A DNA stretch of 64,000 bases from Hyphomicrobium_A sp963722495 (GCA_963722495.1 CAVRND010000028.1:124001-188000), one strand, 5' to 3'; positions 39,835-50,021 are shown, numbered from the stretch's first letter. Numbers and translations are program-made. The notes: generated by a model from the letters alone, not told the origin.

Positions 39835-41131
39835 CTAAACCTGCGCCAGGGCCTGCTCGAGGTCGGCGATGATGTCGGCCTTGTCCTCGATGCCGATCGA
39901 CAGGCGCACGACGTCGGGTCCGGCGCCGGCCGCCTTGCGCTGCTCGTCGGTGAGCTGGCGATGCGTCGTCGATGCCGGATGGATGACGAGGCTGCGCGTG
40001 TCGCCGATGTTGGCGAGGTGGCTGAACAGCTTCAGCCCCGAGACGAACTGCACGCCCGCCTCGTAGCCGCCCTTGAGGCCGAAGGTGAACACGGCGCCGG
40101 CGCCCTTCGGATAAAGCCGCTTCTGGATAGCGTGGTACTTGCTCGACGGCAGGCCGGCGTAGCCCACCCACGCGACCTTGGGGTGCTTCTCCAGCCACGT
40201 GGCGACGGCGAGCGCATTCTCGCAATGGCGCGCCATGCGCAGCGGCAACGTCTCGCTGCCGGTGAGAATGAGGAACGCGTTGAGCGGCGCGATCGCCGGG
40301 CCGAGGTCGCGCAGGCCCATGACGCGCGCGGCGATGGCGAAGGCGAAGTTGCCGAACGTCTCGGCCAGCTTCATGCCGTTGTAGGAGGCGTTCGGCTCGA
40401 CCAGCGTCTTGTAGCGGTGCTTGGCGCCGAGCCAATCGAACGTGCCGCAATCGACGATGACGCCGCCGACCGAGTTGCCGTGACCGCCGATGAACTTGGT
40501 CAGCGAGTGCACGACGATGTCGGCGCCGTGCTCTTTCGGCTGGCACAGGTAGGGCGTCGCCAGCGTGTTGTCGACGATGAACGGCACGCCGGCCTTCTTG
40601 GCGATGGCGGCGATGGCCGGCAGGTCGACGAGCACGCCGCCCGGGTTGGCGATCAACTCGCAGAAGATCGCGCGCGTCTTCGGCGTGATCGCCTTCTCGA
40701 ACGAGGCGGGATCGGTGGCGTCGGCCCAGGCCACGTTCCAATTGAACTTCTTGAACGAGTGATTGAACTGGTTGACCGAGCCGCCGTAGAGCTGCCGGCC
40801 GGCGACGAACTCATCGCCCGGCTCGAGCAGCGTATGGAAGACGAGGAACTGCGCCGCATGCCCCGAGGCGACGGCGAGCGCGGCGGTGCCGCCTTCGAGC
40901 GCGGCGATGCGCCCTTCGAGCGCCGCCTGCGTCGGGTTGTTGATGCGCGTGTAGATGTTGCCGAACACTTCCAGGCCGAACAGCGCGGCGGCGTGGTCGG
41001 CGTCGTTGAACACGAAGGATGTGGTTTGATAGATCGGCGTCGCGCGCGCGCCGGTCGAGGCGTCGGGGGCGGCGCCCGCATGCACGGCGAGGGTGGCGAA
41101 TTTCGGCGCTGAGCGCTGGGGTATCCGGCAT
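39835..41131 (-). CDS. metY: O-acetylhomoserine sulfhydrylase (frameshift near start)
   Basis: A PLP enzyme of about 431 residues in the Cys/Met metabolism family, making homocysteine (or methionine) from O-acetylhomoserine and sulfide. Motifs: TPIYQTTSFVF, PTQAALEGRIAALEGG, and the PLP lysine in VVHSLTKFIGGHGN. The main frame begins at 41085, but the family start PKFATLAVHAGA is recovered by removing one base near 41105, joining it to MPDTPA from ATG 41131, which has GGGAGAG upstream. Complements hom at 24.6 kb in methionine synthesis. Confidence 0.92.
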
Positions 41132-41358
41132 CGTCGTCTCTCCCGCTTGCCGCTACGATCAAAGATCGGCGGTGAAGGGAGGCGATGGCGGCGCGCAAGT
41201 CAACGGCAAAGGAGACGTCGGCCGCAACGCGCAGCGGCGCGTTCGTTATGGTCGTCGGCTCGTCCGTTCTCGTTGCCCGTGCGAGAACGGTTGGAGCCTA
41301 CTGGCACGAGCAAGCATCCGGCTGCGACAGCCTTAGCCGACCCGACCTGACGGCCTGG

Positions 41359-41565
41359 CTAGGCCTTGGCGAAGCGTCCCGGGCGACCGCACTTGAACTT
41401 GCGGATCTGCCAGTTCGGATTGCCTTCGGTCCACTTGGCCAGCTCCATCTGGCCGTACATCATGCATTGCTGCGGCGTGACGCTCTCCGCGGCAAAGTTC
41501 AGATGCACGTCTTTGCATTTGGCTGGGTCGTTGATGAAGCAGACCATTGCGACGACTTCAATCAT
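41359..41565 (-). CDS. Small Cys-containing protein of unknown function
   Basis: A 68-residue protein from ATG 41565, with a GGGGGTG ribosome site 4-5 bases upstream. It has four cysteines (VCF, KCK, QQC, FKC) and aromatic residues in a compact pattern (MMYGQMELAKWTEGNPNWQI); no signal peptide or membrane helix. It resembles short conserved proteins of Hyphomicrobiales with no known role. An inverted repeat lies upstream at 41677-41712. Confidence 0.65.
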   Translation of the reverse strand: MIEVVAMVCFINDPAKCKDVHLNFAAESVTPQQCMMYGQMELAKWTEGNPNWQIRKFKCGRPGRFAKA

Positions 41566-41676
41566 GGGACACCCCCAAGGTTCCTGCCGAATTCGCCCTC
41601 GTAAAAGGGCTGGATCCGCCTTGGTCGCGTCCTCGTCGCTTCTTATTGCTGTTACACAAAAGGTAAGGCCGAATCG

Positions 41677-41712
41677 GCACTTGCTCAAGTTTCAATCATG
41701 AGCAGCAAGTGC
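41677..41712. repeat. Inverted repeat upstream of the small Cys protein
   Basis: GCACTTGCT at 41677-41685 and AGCAAGTGC at 41704-41712 form a perfect 9-bp inverted repeat with an 18-base spacer, about 110 bases before the start at 41565. It could be an operator or a hairpin in the leader. The rest of 41566-41995 shows no gene. Confidence 0.45.
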
Positions 41713-41995
41713 CCAATTCCCGAACAGAGGGGTTAATGTTGGAAGGTGTGTCCGGGAAGCTCCCAAATGCCCGTCAATCTTGGCGTTGCGACGTCTACTG
41801 AACGGCGCAGCTCCCGCGACATTTTAACCGTCGGCAGAATCCGCTGCCCAATTCATGCGGCAAATTTTGCTGCACCGCACAATGCTCTGACCCCGCCGCA
41901 TTGCTGCGCTTGCGAGATGGATCTGCGATTGCGCGCCGCACTCCACCCGCTACAACGGACCAAACGCGCGCCCAACCGGCCAAACACCCTTTTCG

Positions 41996-43585
41996 ATGAC
42001 CCAGACATTCGATCTCGCCCGCACGCGCACCACCCTCTATTGCCGGCTTTATCGAAGCTGCGGCTGAGCACGGCCGCGACAAGGTCATCCTCGAGGACGC
42101 CGACGGCACCGCGCTCACCTACAGCCGGCTGACGCTGGCGAGCCTCGTGCTCGGCGGCCGCATCGAGAAGATGACACGGCCGGCGAGAACGTCGGCATGC
42201 TGTTGCCCAACGCCGCCGGGCTCGCCATCACGCTGCTTGGCCTCAACGCCTACGACCGCGTCGCCGTCATCCTCAATTTCACCGCCGGCAAGAAGGCGCT
42301 CGACCTCGGCCATCCGCACCGCGCAGCTGCGCACCGTTCTCACCTCGAAGCGCTTCGTCGAGGCCGGCAAGCTCGAGGAGCTGATCGAGGCCCTCGCCGA
42401 TACCGAATACGCGCCCGGCGCCAAGACGCGCATCGTCTATCTGGAGGACGTGCGCGCCGGCATCGGCATCTTCGACAAGCTCGCCGGCGCCGTGCGCGCC
42501 GCGCTCGCCAAGCGCACCTATCGCGCCGGCGCCCGACAAGGCCGACAAGCCGGCCGTCATCCTCTTCACCTCGGGCACCGAGGGGGCGCCGAAGGGCGTG
42601 GTGCTCACCAACGCGCAATCTCGTCTCCAACGCCCAGCAGTCGATCGCCCACCTGCAGCAGCGTGCTGGTCCCGGGCGACGTGCTGCTCAACCCGCTGCC
42701 GATGTTCCATTCCTTCGGCCTGACGGCCGGCACGCTGGTGCCGCTGCTCGCCGGCGTCAAAGTGCGTGCTCTACCCGAGCCCGCTGCACTACCGGCAGGT
42801 CCCGAAGCTCATCGAGAAGGTGAAGGCGACGTGGATCGTCTCCACCGACACCTTCCTCGCCGGCTACGCGCGCGCCGCCGAGCCCGGGCAGCTCGCCAGC
42901 CTGCGCTATGCAGTGGCGGGCGCCGAGAGGGTGAAGGAGCCGACGCGCGAGTTGTGGGGCAAATCCGGCGCCGCGCTGCTCGAAGGCTACGGCGTCACCG
43001 AGACGTCGCCCGTGCTCGCCTGCAACCTGCCGCAGGACAACCGATCTGGCACCGTCGGCCGGCTGCTGCCGGGCATCGAGGCGCGCCTGGAGACGGTTCC
43101 CGGCCTCAGCGAGGGCAAGCGGCTGTTCGTGCGCGGGCCCAACGTCATGGCCGGCTATCTGTTCTGCCGACGACCCCGGCGTCATCGTCTCCCCGCAAGG
43201 CGGCTGGCACGACACCGGCGACATCGTCACCATCGACGACGGCTTCGTCGCCATCCGCGGCCGCGCCAAGCGCTTCGCCAAGCTGGGCGGCGAGATGGTG
43301 TCGCTGGCCGCGGTCGAGACACTCGCCTGCGGCTTGTGGAGCGACGCCCAGCACGTCGTCCTGAGCTTCCCCGATCCGCGCAAGGGCGAGCAGCTGCTGC
43401 TGGTGACCGACAAGCCGAGGCCAGCAAGGACGCCCTGCTCGCGCATGCGCGCAAGGAGGGCTTTCCCGACCTCTGGGTGCCGAAGGAGATCCTCGTCGTG
43501 CCGGCCGTGCCGGTGTTGGCCTCCGGCAAGATCGACCTGCAGGCGACCGTCGAAATGGCGCGCCAGGCCCGGCCCGCCGCTGTAG
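41996..43585 (+). pseudogene. AMP-dependent acyl ligase (Aas / acyl-CoA synthetase-like), many frameshifts
   Basis: An adenylate-forming enzyme of about 520 residues. The AMP signature FTSGTEGAPKGVVLTN is at about 42570, the FHSFGLTAGT motif at about 42710, ALLEGYGVTETSPVLA at about 42980, and the hinge/C-terminal motif GGWHDTGDIVTIDDGF near 43210 with GKIDLQATVE near the end. It resembles the ligase half of Aas (acylglycerophosphoethanolamine acyltransferase). At least eight changes of frame are needed (near 42045, 42180, 42310, 42535, 42610, 42770, 43170, 43420), far more than in neighbours. End position is uncertain. Confidence 0.75.
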
Positions 43586-43801
43586 ATCGGCCGTCTGCTT
43601 CGCAATGCGCAAAATTGCCGCCTCGCGCAAGCGGGCGTGGCGCCGCCACAACGCCCCGATCAGATCGAGAGGTACCCCTCCGACAAGCCTTGACCGGGGG
43701 CCGCGCTCTTACATGGATGGTGCCCATAAAGGCGGTTCGCATGGCGGGCCGCCGCGGGGGACGCCAAGACTTTCCACACCTTTGAAAGAGTGCCATTAGC
43801 C

Positions 43802-44065
43802 ATGTCGACGACCACGACGCCGGCGCGCGTTGAGGGTACGAACGTTGTGGTGCTGCAGGCACCGACGCTTCAGTGGGCACTGAAGCGCACGCTGCTCGGC
43901 ATCGTCATTCTGTTCGTCACGATCGCCGCCGCAGCCACCCTGCTCTACGCCTCGATCGATCCGGAGGAGGAGGCGCATCCGGCCTTCTCCGCGCCCGCCC
44001 AAGGCGATCCGACTTATTCCTCCATACCTCGTCCGGCGCACATCGAAATCGGCCGCCGCGTCTAG
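43802..44065 (+). CDS. Small single-pass membrane protein
   Basis: An 87-residue protein from ATG 43802, with GAAAGAG about 12 bases upstream. One transmembrane helix (TLLGIVILFVTIAAAATLLY, about residues 31-50) is followed by a short acidic, Pro-rich C-terminal part (PEEEAHPAFSAPAQGD). I do not recognise the family. It lies between the acyl ligase and a palindrome-rich gap. Confidence 0.6.
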   Translation: MSTTTTPARVEGTNVVVLQAPTLQWALKRTLLGIVILFVTIAAAATLLYASIDPEEEAHPAFSAPAQGDPTYSSIPRPAHIEIGRRV

Positions 44066-44182
44066 ACGGGAAAGCTGGACCGCGGCCGGCAAAACGGCGC
44101 AGTCTGGAGCCTCACTTTTCTCCTAATTTGCGCTGATGCACTACGCGGCCCCGCCGTGCTGGGTTCACTGCCGGTTAGGGGC

Positions 44183-44258
44183 GCTAGTGTCCTGAACGCG
44201 AAATTCGTCTCAGAGTGCGGCAAGGTAGGAACGATTTCGCGATCTGAAGGACACTAGC
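44183..44258. repeat. Palindromic element, TGTCC type, copy 2
   Basis: GCTAGTGTCC at 44183-44192 and GGACACTAGC at 44249-44258 pair perfectly; CGCGAAA and TTTCGCG inside extend the stem with a small offset. Ends match the copy at 24547-24624, with a different centre. Confidence 0.8.
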
Positions 44259-44271
44259 TGGCTCATGGCCT

Positions 44272-44347
44272 CTAGTGTGATTCAGATCGAGAAGTCCGCT
44301 TCACGACCTTGCCGAGCACGATGACGGACTTCACGATCATCACATAG
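44272..44347. repeat. Palindromic element, TGTGA type, copy 2
   Basis: CTAGTGTGATTCAGATCGAG at the left is the same sequence, inverted, as the right end of the copy at 24459-24533. Stem parts AGTCCG and CGGACT pair; the right end reads ATCATCACATAG. It ends 16 bases before the rimK start codon. Confidence 0.75.
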
Positions 44348-44363
44348 GCTCTAGGGGTGCTCG

Positions 44364-45269
44364 ATGCGCTTCGTGATGCTCGCCCGCAATCCGCAGCTCT
44401 ACTCGCACGTCCGGCTGTGCGAGGCGGCGCGCGCGCGCGGCCACACCATCGACGTGGTCAACACGCTCCACGTCCACATGAACATCACGTCCAACCAGCC
44501 GGTGCTGCGCTACAACGGGCGCCGCCTGCCGATCTACGACGCGGTCATCCCGCGCATCGGCGCCTCCATCACCCACTACGGCCTCGCCGTGCTGCGCCAG
44601 TTCGAGATGCAGGGCGTCTATCCGCTGAACGAGAGCGTCGCCATCGGCCGCTCGCGCGACAAGCTGCGCGCGCTGCAGCTGCTCGCCCGCGAAGGCATCG
44701 GCCTGCCCGTCACTGCCTTCGCGCACGGTCCGCGCAAAGCCGAGGACGTGATCAAGGAGGTCGGCGGCGTGCCCGTCGTCATCAAGCTGCTCGAAGGCAC
44801 GCAGGGCATGGGCGTGATCCTCGCCGAAACCGAGGGCTCGGCGAAGTCGATCATCGAGGCGTTCAGCGCCGCCAACGTCAACATCATGGTGCAGGAGTTC
44901 ATCCGCGAGGCGAACGGATCGGACATCCGCGCCCTCGTCGTCGGCGGGGAGGTTGTCGCCGCCACCAAGCGCATCGGCCGCCCGGGCGAGTTCCGCGCCA
45001 ACCTGCATCGCGGCGGCACTGCGGTGAGGGTCGAGCTCACCAACGAGGAGCGGCAGATCGCCTCCCGCGCCGCCACGGCACTCGGCCTCAACGTCAGCGG
45101 CGTCGATATGGTGCGCTCCAGCCACGGCCCGCTGGTCATGGAGGTCAATTCCTCCCCGGGCCTGGAAGGCATCGAAGGGGCCACCGGCATCGATATTGCC
45201 AGCCGGATCATCGATTTTCTGGAGCAGAACGCTTCCTACGGAAAGACCGCAACCAAGGGCGTCGGATAA
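44364..45269 (+). CDS. rimK: RimK-family ATP-grasp glutamate ligase
   Basis: A 301-residue ATP-grasp enzyme; RimK adds glutamates to the C-terminus of ribosomal protein S6. Seen are the N-terminal preATP-grasp domain, PVVIKLLEGTQGMGV (ATP loop), VQEFIREANGSDIRALVVGG and the Mg-binding VMEVNSSPGLEGIE. Length matches E. coli RimK. Close homologues modify other substrates, so the target is inferred. It is followed by bpt on the same strand 168 bases on. Confidence 0.88.
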   Translation: MRFVMLARNPQLYSHVRLCEAARARGHTIDVVNTLHVHMNITSNQPVLRYNGRRLPIYDAVIPRIGASITHYGLAVLRQFEMQGVYPLNESVAIGRSRDKLRALQLLAREGIGLPVTAFAHGPRKAEDVIKEVGGVPVVIKLLEGTQGMGVILAETEGSAKSIIEAFSAANVNIMVQEFIREANGSDIRALVVGGEVVAATKRIGRPGEFRANLHRGGTAVRVELTNEERQIASRAATALGLNVSGVDMVRSSHGPLVMEVNSSPGLEGIEGATGIDIASRIIDFLEQNASYGKTATKGVG

Positions 45270-45436
45270 GTTGCTTCGCCCCCTGTTTGCGCCGCAAAAC
45301 AGATTGTTAGGGCTGTGAAGTCACAGGGCTGAGAACTTCATATCGCGCCTTGATCGCGCCCTAACGGCTCACATATCATGGGCTTACGGTCCGAAGCGCG
45401 CACCGCGCCCAAAGCCAGCACGAGGGACGTCGGCGA

Positions 45437-46181
45437 ATGACGGAGCAGCAGAAGCATTTTCCGGAATTCTACGTCACCGCTCCCCAGCCTTGCCCCTATC
45501 TCCCTGGCCGCCAGGAACGCAAGCTCTTCACGCACCTGACGCACGAGAAGCCGTCAGGGCTGATCGACAACCTGCTGCGCGGCGGCTTCCGTCGCAGCCA
45601 GAACATCGCCTACATGCCCTACTGCGAGGGCTGCCAGGCCTGCGTGTCGGTGCGCGTCGTCATCGACGAGTTCGTCATCGGCAAAAGCATGCGCCGCGCC
45701 ATGGACCAGGCGAAGGGTCTCGAAGCGCGCCGCGTGCCGCCCGAGCCGACCTCGGAGCAGTTCGCGCTCTTCCGCCGCTACATCGACGCCCGCCACTCCG
45801 ACGGCGGCATGGCCGACATGACGGTGCTCGACTACGCCATGATGGTCGAGGACAGCGTCATCAACACGTTCGTCACCGAGTACCGCGAGAAGCCCGAGAA
45901 CCCGCTCGACAGCAATCCCGACAACTGGCCGCTTGAAGGCCGTGGCGCTGTGCGACCTGCTCTCCGACGGCATCTCGATGGTCTACAGCTTCTATGATCC
46001 GACCGTCGATCAGATGTCGCTCGGCACCTTCATGATCCTCGAGCACGTCGAATACGCGCGCAAGCTCGGGATGCCGTATCTTTATCTCGGCTACTGGATC
46101 AACGGCTCGCGCAAGATGAACTACAAGATGCGCTTCCAGCCGCAAGAGCAGCTCGGCCCCAACGGCTGGGTCCGCACGTAA
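45437..46181 (+). CDS. bpt: Aspartate/glutamate leucyltransferase (one frameshift)
   Basis: Bpt moves Leu from leucyl-tRNA to N-terminal Asp or Glu, marking proteins for the ClpS/ClpAP N-end rule route. The N-terminal ATE domain has CPYLPGRQERKLFTHL and AYMPYCEGCQACVSVRV with its Cys cluster; the C-terminal ATE domain has GISMVYSFYDPT and GYWINGSRKMNYKMRFQP. The frame breaks near 45940: removing one T (CTTG to CTG) joins DNWPL to KAVALCDLLSDG. Corrected length about 247, normal for the family. Start ATG 45437. Confidence 0.92.
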
Positions 46182-46228
46182 CGCCCTGCCCAGTATTATT
46201 TGAAAAGCGAGCCGCTCAGCCCGGACGG

Positions 46229-46867
46229 CTACTGCGCGAGGGCGGCGTCGAGCTTGGAGGACATGTAGGTCCACTTCTCGGTCTGCGTGTCGACTAGCGT
46301 CTTCATGCGCGCCTTCAGATCGGCCAGCAGCGCACAATCGGGCGTTGCCGCGTCGGCGCCTTCCTGCCCCAGCGTCGAGATGTCGGCCAGCAGCCGCTCG
46401 GACTCCTGATCGTAGACGGCGATCTTGTCGTCGCGCACGAACGGCGCAGCTTCCTTCAGGAACGCATCGTGGCTCCAGCCACGCTTTTCCTTCAACTGGC
46501 GCAGCTTTTCCTGGAAGGCCGGCTTGTTCTGCATGTTGAGGTCGCGCAGCGCGCCGGCCGCATCGTCGACCACCGCCTCGAAGTCCGCCTTGGCGCAAAC
46601 CGCCCCCCCGGCGCCGGGCGCGGTCGGCTTTGCCGGCGCCACGAGGTCAGGCGGCGCATACGGCGCCACGGACGGTGGCGGCGTCGCATCCTCCTTCGGG
46701 AGCGGTTGGTCGCGCTTGGGGACACCCGCGGGCGCCGTCTGCGTTGCAGGCTTGGGTGGCGCGACGGGATCCCAGGATTGGCCGAACGCGCCGCCGCACG
46801 CGCCGGCCAAAATGCCGATCGCGAGCAGTCCCGCCAGAGCTGAGCGAATGGTCCCCGTCCCGTTCAT
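46229..46867 (-). CDS. Exported protein of unknown function, Pro-rich
   Basis: A 212-residue protein from ATG 46867 with a signal peptide (LAGLLAIGILAGACGGAF); LAGAC is close to, but not a good, lipobox. Residues about 30-90 are Pro/Ala-rich, then a helical domain (VCAKADFEAVVDDAAGALRD, QNKPAFQEKLRQLKEKRGWS, ERLLADISTLGQEG) with two cysteines that could pair. I do not recognise a family. It lies between bpt (convergent) and the MuiA-like gene on the same strand. Confidence 0.65.
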   Translation of the reverse strand: MNGTGTIRSALAGLLAIGILAGACGGAFGQSWDPVAPPKPATQTAPAGVPKRDQPLPKEDATPPPSVAPYAPPDLVAPAKPTAPGAGGAVCAKADFEAVVDDAAGALRDLNMQNKPAFQEKLRQLKEKRGWSHDAFLKEAAPFVRDDKIAVYDQESERLLADISTLGQEGADAATPDCALLADLKARMKTLVDTQTEKWTYMSSKLDAALAQ

Positions 46868-46969
46868 CGAACCAGTCCTAGCGGGCGGCCGTGGCCCCGG
46901 CAAGCATGCCCCGCCGCAGCCTTTCCGCGTCTCGTTGGCTAATCCGCGGCTGAGGCCCGAAAACAGCCC

Positions 46970-48691
46970 TCAGTGGTAGGTAATGGCGCGCGCGCCCGGC
47001 CAGATGACGCGGTAGCCGAACTCGATCAGGCGCTCCTCTTCCGGCTCCAGCTTGGACTCGAAGGCGATGACGCCGCGCTTGCCGTCAATGTCCTTCTTCG
47101 TCGGCTGAACCGGGCCGACCAGTTCCACCTTGATCTCGTCATTCTGCGACACGGGAACCTGGTCGTGAACGACGAGCTCGACGGCGCGCTCGTGCATGTT
47201 CTTCACGGTGATGCGGAAGTTGCGGCTGTCGGTGCGGGCCGACGAAATGAGCCCCGTCTCGCCGCGCTTCTCATCGGCGATGGCATGGCGCACCCGCACC
47301 TGATCGTCGGCTCCAAAGCCCAGCTCGTGGTCCTCGCCCGGCGACAGCACGGGCAGCGCGCCGGTTCCGACGAATGTCCCGTCGCGGAAGAGCGATACAT
47401 CACCTGGAAGCAATGGCGATCCCTTCGGTAAGATGAGCTTGGCGTAGAGGTACGCCTTGGCCTCGATCTTCGGCACCGCGCGGACGGTGAGCACCGGCTC
47501 GATGCCGTCCTCTTGCAGGAACACACGCTTCGCCTCGCCGGTCGCCGGAACGGTGAGACGCCCCGGCACGCCGAACACCGCCTGGAACGGCGCCGCAGCG
47601 ACGGTGGCGCCCTGCTGGACGATTGCGAGATCGGGTTCGGGCGCGGCTTCTCCGGCGGCGCTGAGCTGCGCCGTGCGGCTGGCGGAAGATCTCTTGCGCA
47701 CGCTGAGCCCATCGTAGGCAGCCATCGGCGCCGGCGGTGGAGGCGCGGACGCCGAAACCTCCTTGGCGTCGGGCTCGAAGTCGACGGTAACCGTATCGAT
47801 GACCGGCGCGGCGGCGTTGGCGTTGGGACGCGTCGTCGACAACTGCAGGGCGACGTTCTCCCACGTCTCGCCCGTGCGCTGCACGATGTCGGCGCGGCGC
47901 GTCAGCTGCAGAGCTGGAGGTGTTGTCTTCGACCCGGTTGCCAGGCGCGCGTCATAGCGCGGTGTCCAGCCGGCGTTGCGAACCTGGTAGCGCACGGTCA
48001 TGTCCGCTTCGAGCGCCGCGCCGGCGACGACGTAAACCTTCACCTCGGTCTGCTCGGCGCGCGCCGGCGCCAGAGCTGCGAGTTTCTTTTCCAATTCCTC
48101 TATGCGCCGATCGAGATCCCGCTTCTTCACCTCGGCGTCGAGCGCCAGACGCTGCGCCTCGGGCATGCCGCTACCGATCAGCGACAGGATCTGTTGCCAG
48201 TCAATATGCGGCGCGGGCGAAGAGCTCGGCGCCGGCTGCCCGTCGTCCGGTTGCGGGCGCCCCGGCATCTGCGCGAGATTTTGCAGCAGCGTTTTCTGCG
48301 TCTGCGCGGCGTCTTCTTGGCCTTGAATGAGTCCGCGCTCGTCGCGAAGCTTCTCGATTTGGTCCTCGATGCCCTTGCGTTCCGCCTGCAGCTTCTCCTG
48401 ATCGTCGCGCGGGATGTAACGGCGACGCATGTCTACCGACTGGATGTCGAGGCCGGCGGTGGCCTTGCCGTCGACGCGGATGGAGCCAGGCACGGCCTCG
48501 GCCGGCAAATCGTTGAACACGAGCGTGTGCTCGCCCTTCTGCAGCGACAAGCGCGCAGTGCGCGTCGCCTCGGCGCCGGCAGGGAACACGGTGACCGTCT
48601 CGAGATGCGAAGCGGCGGGGATTTCGTCCGCCGACACGTGGGCCGAAAGAAGGGCCAAGACGAGACCCGGAATCGCGACGACAATGCGCAT
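46970..48691 (-). CDS. Mucoidy inhibitor MuiA-like protein (DUF4139)
   Basis: About 573 residues. A signal peptide from ATG 48691 (MRIVVAIPGLVLALLS) is followed by the DUF4140 N-terminal domain (TVTVFPAGAEATRTARLSL), a coiled-coil (QEKLQAERKGIEDQIEKLRD) and the DUF4139 domain (VRYQVRNAGWTPRYDARL, then VKNMHERAVELVVHDQVPVS and FGYRVIWP at the end). The family is named after a mucoidy inhibitor but its biochemical role is unknown; probably periplasmic. A second ATG at 48703 would add four residues. Confidence 0.88.
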   Translation of the reverse strand: MRIVVAIPGLVLALLSAHVSADEIPAASHLETVTVFPAGAEATRTARLSLQKGEHTLVFNDLPAEAVPGSIRVDGKATAGLDIQSVDMRRRYIPRDDQEKLQAERKGIEDQIEKLRDERGLIQGQEDAAQTQKTLLQNLAQMPGRPQPDDGQPAPSSSPAPHIDWQQILSLIGSGMPEAQRLALDAEVKKRDLDRRIEELEKKLAALAPARAEQTEVKVYVVAGAALEADMTVRYQVRNAGWTPRYDARLATGSKTTPPALQLTRRADIVQRTGETWENVALQLSTTRPNANAAAPVIDTVTVDFEPDAKEVSASAPPPPAPMAAYDGLSVRKRSSASRTAQLSAAGEAAPEPDLAIVQQGATVAAAPFQAVFGVPGRLTVPATGEAKRVFLQEDGIEPVLTVRAVPKIEAKAYLYAKLILPKGSPLLPGDVSLFRDGTFVGTGALPVLSPGEDHELGFGADDQVRVRHAIADEKRGETGLISSARTDSRNFRITVKNMHERAVELVVHDQVPVSQNDEIKVELVGPVQPTKKDIDGKRGVIAFESKLEPEEERLIEFGYRVIWPGARAITYH

Positions 48692-48816
48692 GGTGCAGCC
48701 CATCCCAGCTCGGTTTTCGCGGCCGTCAGCGGCCATCCACGGCGAGACAGGTGGGGGCGTTTCACGTCTGAATTATGACGTGCTGTGGGACACTTGCCGT
48801 ACCTGAGCAGAGACGT

Positions 48817-49974
48817 CTAAGCGGAGACTGCCCGCGCCTTGGCGTAGGCCCAATCGAGCCATGGGGTGAGCGCTTGCAGGTCGCCTTTTTCGATCGTCAC
48901 ACCGCACCAGATCCGCAAACCGGGTGACGCACTGCGGTAGGGGCCGATGTCGTAGGCAATACCCTCGGCGGCGAGCATGGCGACCATGCCATGGGAGATG
49001 CGGCGCTCCTCATGCGCACCGCCCGGGACGTCGGTGAAACGCAGGCACACCGAGGTGTTGGAGCGGGTCGCCGGGTCGACGGCTAGGTTGGCGATCCATG
49101 GTGTGCGCGCGATCCAATCGAACAGTACCGCGGCGTTGGCGTCGGCGCGCGCCTGCAGCGCCTTGAGGCCGCCTATGCCTTCCGCCCAGTGAAGCGCATC
49201 GAGGTAGTCTTCGACGCACAGCATCGATGGCGTGTTGATCGTGACGCCCGCGAACAAGCCCTCAAGCACCCGGCCGTTCTCGGCAAGGCGGAACAGCTTC
49301 GGCACTGGCCAGCTTGGCCGATAGCTCTCGAGGCGCTCGACCGCACGCGGCGACAGCACGATCATGCCGTGCGCAGCCTCGCCCCCGAGAACCTTCTGCC
49401 ACGAGAACGTGCCGACATCGATCTTCGCCCAGTCGACCGCCTGCGCAACCAATGCCGATGTGGCGTCGATGAAGGTGAGCCCGCGGCGGTCGGCGGGGAT
49501 CCAATCGCCGTCCGGTACGCGCACGCCCGAGGCCGTACCGTTCCAGGTGAAGACGACATCGCGGTCGAAATCGACGGCGCCTAAGTCAGGCAGCTCCCCG
49601 TAGTCCGCTTCCAGAACGCGGGTATCGCGCGGTTTCAGCTCGCCGACGATGTCGGTCACCCAACGCTTGCCGAAATCCTCCCACGCCAGCACGTCGACGC
49701 CGCGCGCCCCGAGCATCGACCACAACGCCATCTCGAAGGCGCCGGTGTCGGAGCCCGGCACGATGGCGAGGCGATAGTCATGCGGCAGCTCCAGCAGCGC
49801 ATGTGTCTTGTCGATGGCGAGTTTGAGCCGGGCAAGGCCCGCTGCAGACCGGTGCGAGCGCCCGAGCAGCGCGGAAGACAACGCTTCCGGCGTCCAGCCG
49901 GGGCGCTTGGCGCACGGGCCGCAGGAGAAGTTGGGGTTCTGCGGGCGCCGCGCCGGTTTATCGAGCGTGCTCAT
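48817..49974 (-). CDS. serC: Phosphoserine aminotransferase
   Basis: A 385-residue PLP enzyme that makes 3-phosphoserine for serine synthesis. It is of the alphaproteobacterial type, beginning NPNFSCGPCAKRPGW. The PLP lysine is in TFSWQKVLGGEAAHG, the phosphate and carboxylate region in LLGRSHRSAAG, and GITIEKGDL-like sequence closes the protein (WCGVTIEKGDLQAL). serA is not adjacent in this window. Confidence 0.95.
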   Translation of the reverse strand: MSTLDKPARRPQNPNFSCGPCAKRPGWTPEALSSALLGRSHRSAAGLARLKLAIDKTHALLELPHDYRLAIVPGSDTGAFEMALWSMLGARGVDVLAWEDFGKRWVTDIVGELKPRDTRVLEADYGELPDLGAVDFDRDVVFTWNGTASGVRVPDGDWIPADRRGLTFIDATSALVAQAVDWAKIDVGTFSWQKVLGGEAAHGMIVLSPRAVERLESYRPSWPVPKLFRLAENGRVLEGLFAGVTINTPSMLCVEDYLDALHWAEGIGGLKALQARADANAAVLFDWIARTPWIANLAVDPATRSNTSVCLRFTDVPGGAHEERRISHGMVAMLAAEGIAYDIGPYRSASPGLRIWCGVTIEKGDLQALTPWLDWAYAKARAVSA

Positions 49975-50021
49975 AACCGCGCGGTCTAGGTGGCGGCGGC
50001 GCCGACGTCAACTCACAGCGC

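Noticed and set aside
41132..41358. SAM riboswitch before metY
   Set aside because: Only about 200 bases of leader with no SAM-II pseudoknot pattern or conserved loop sequence that I could find.
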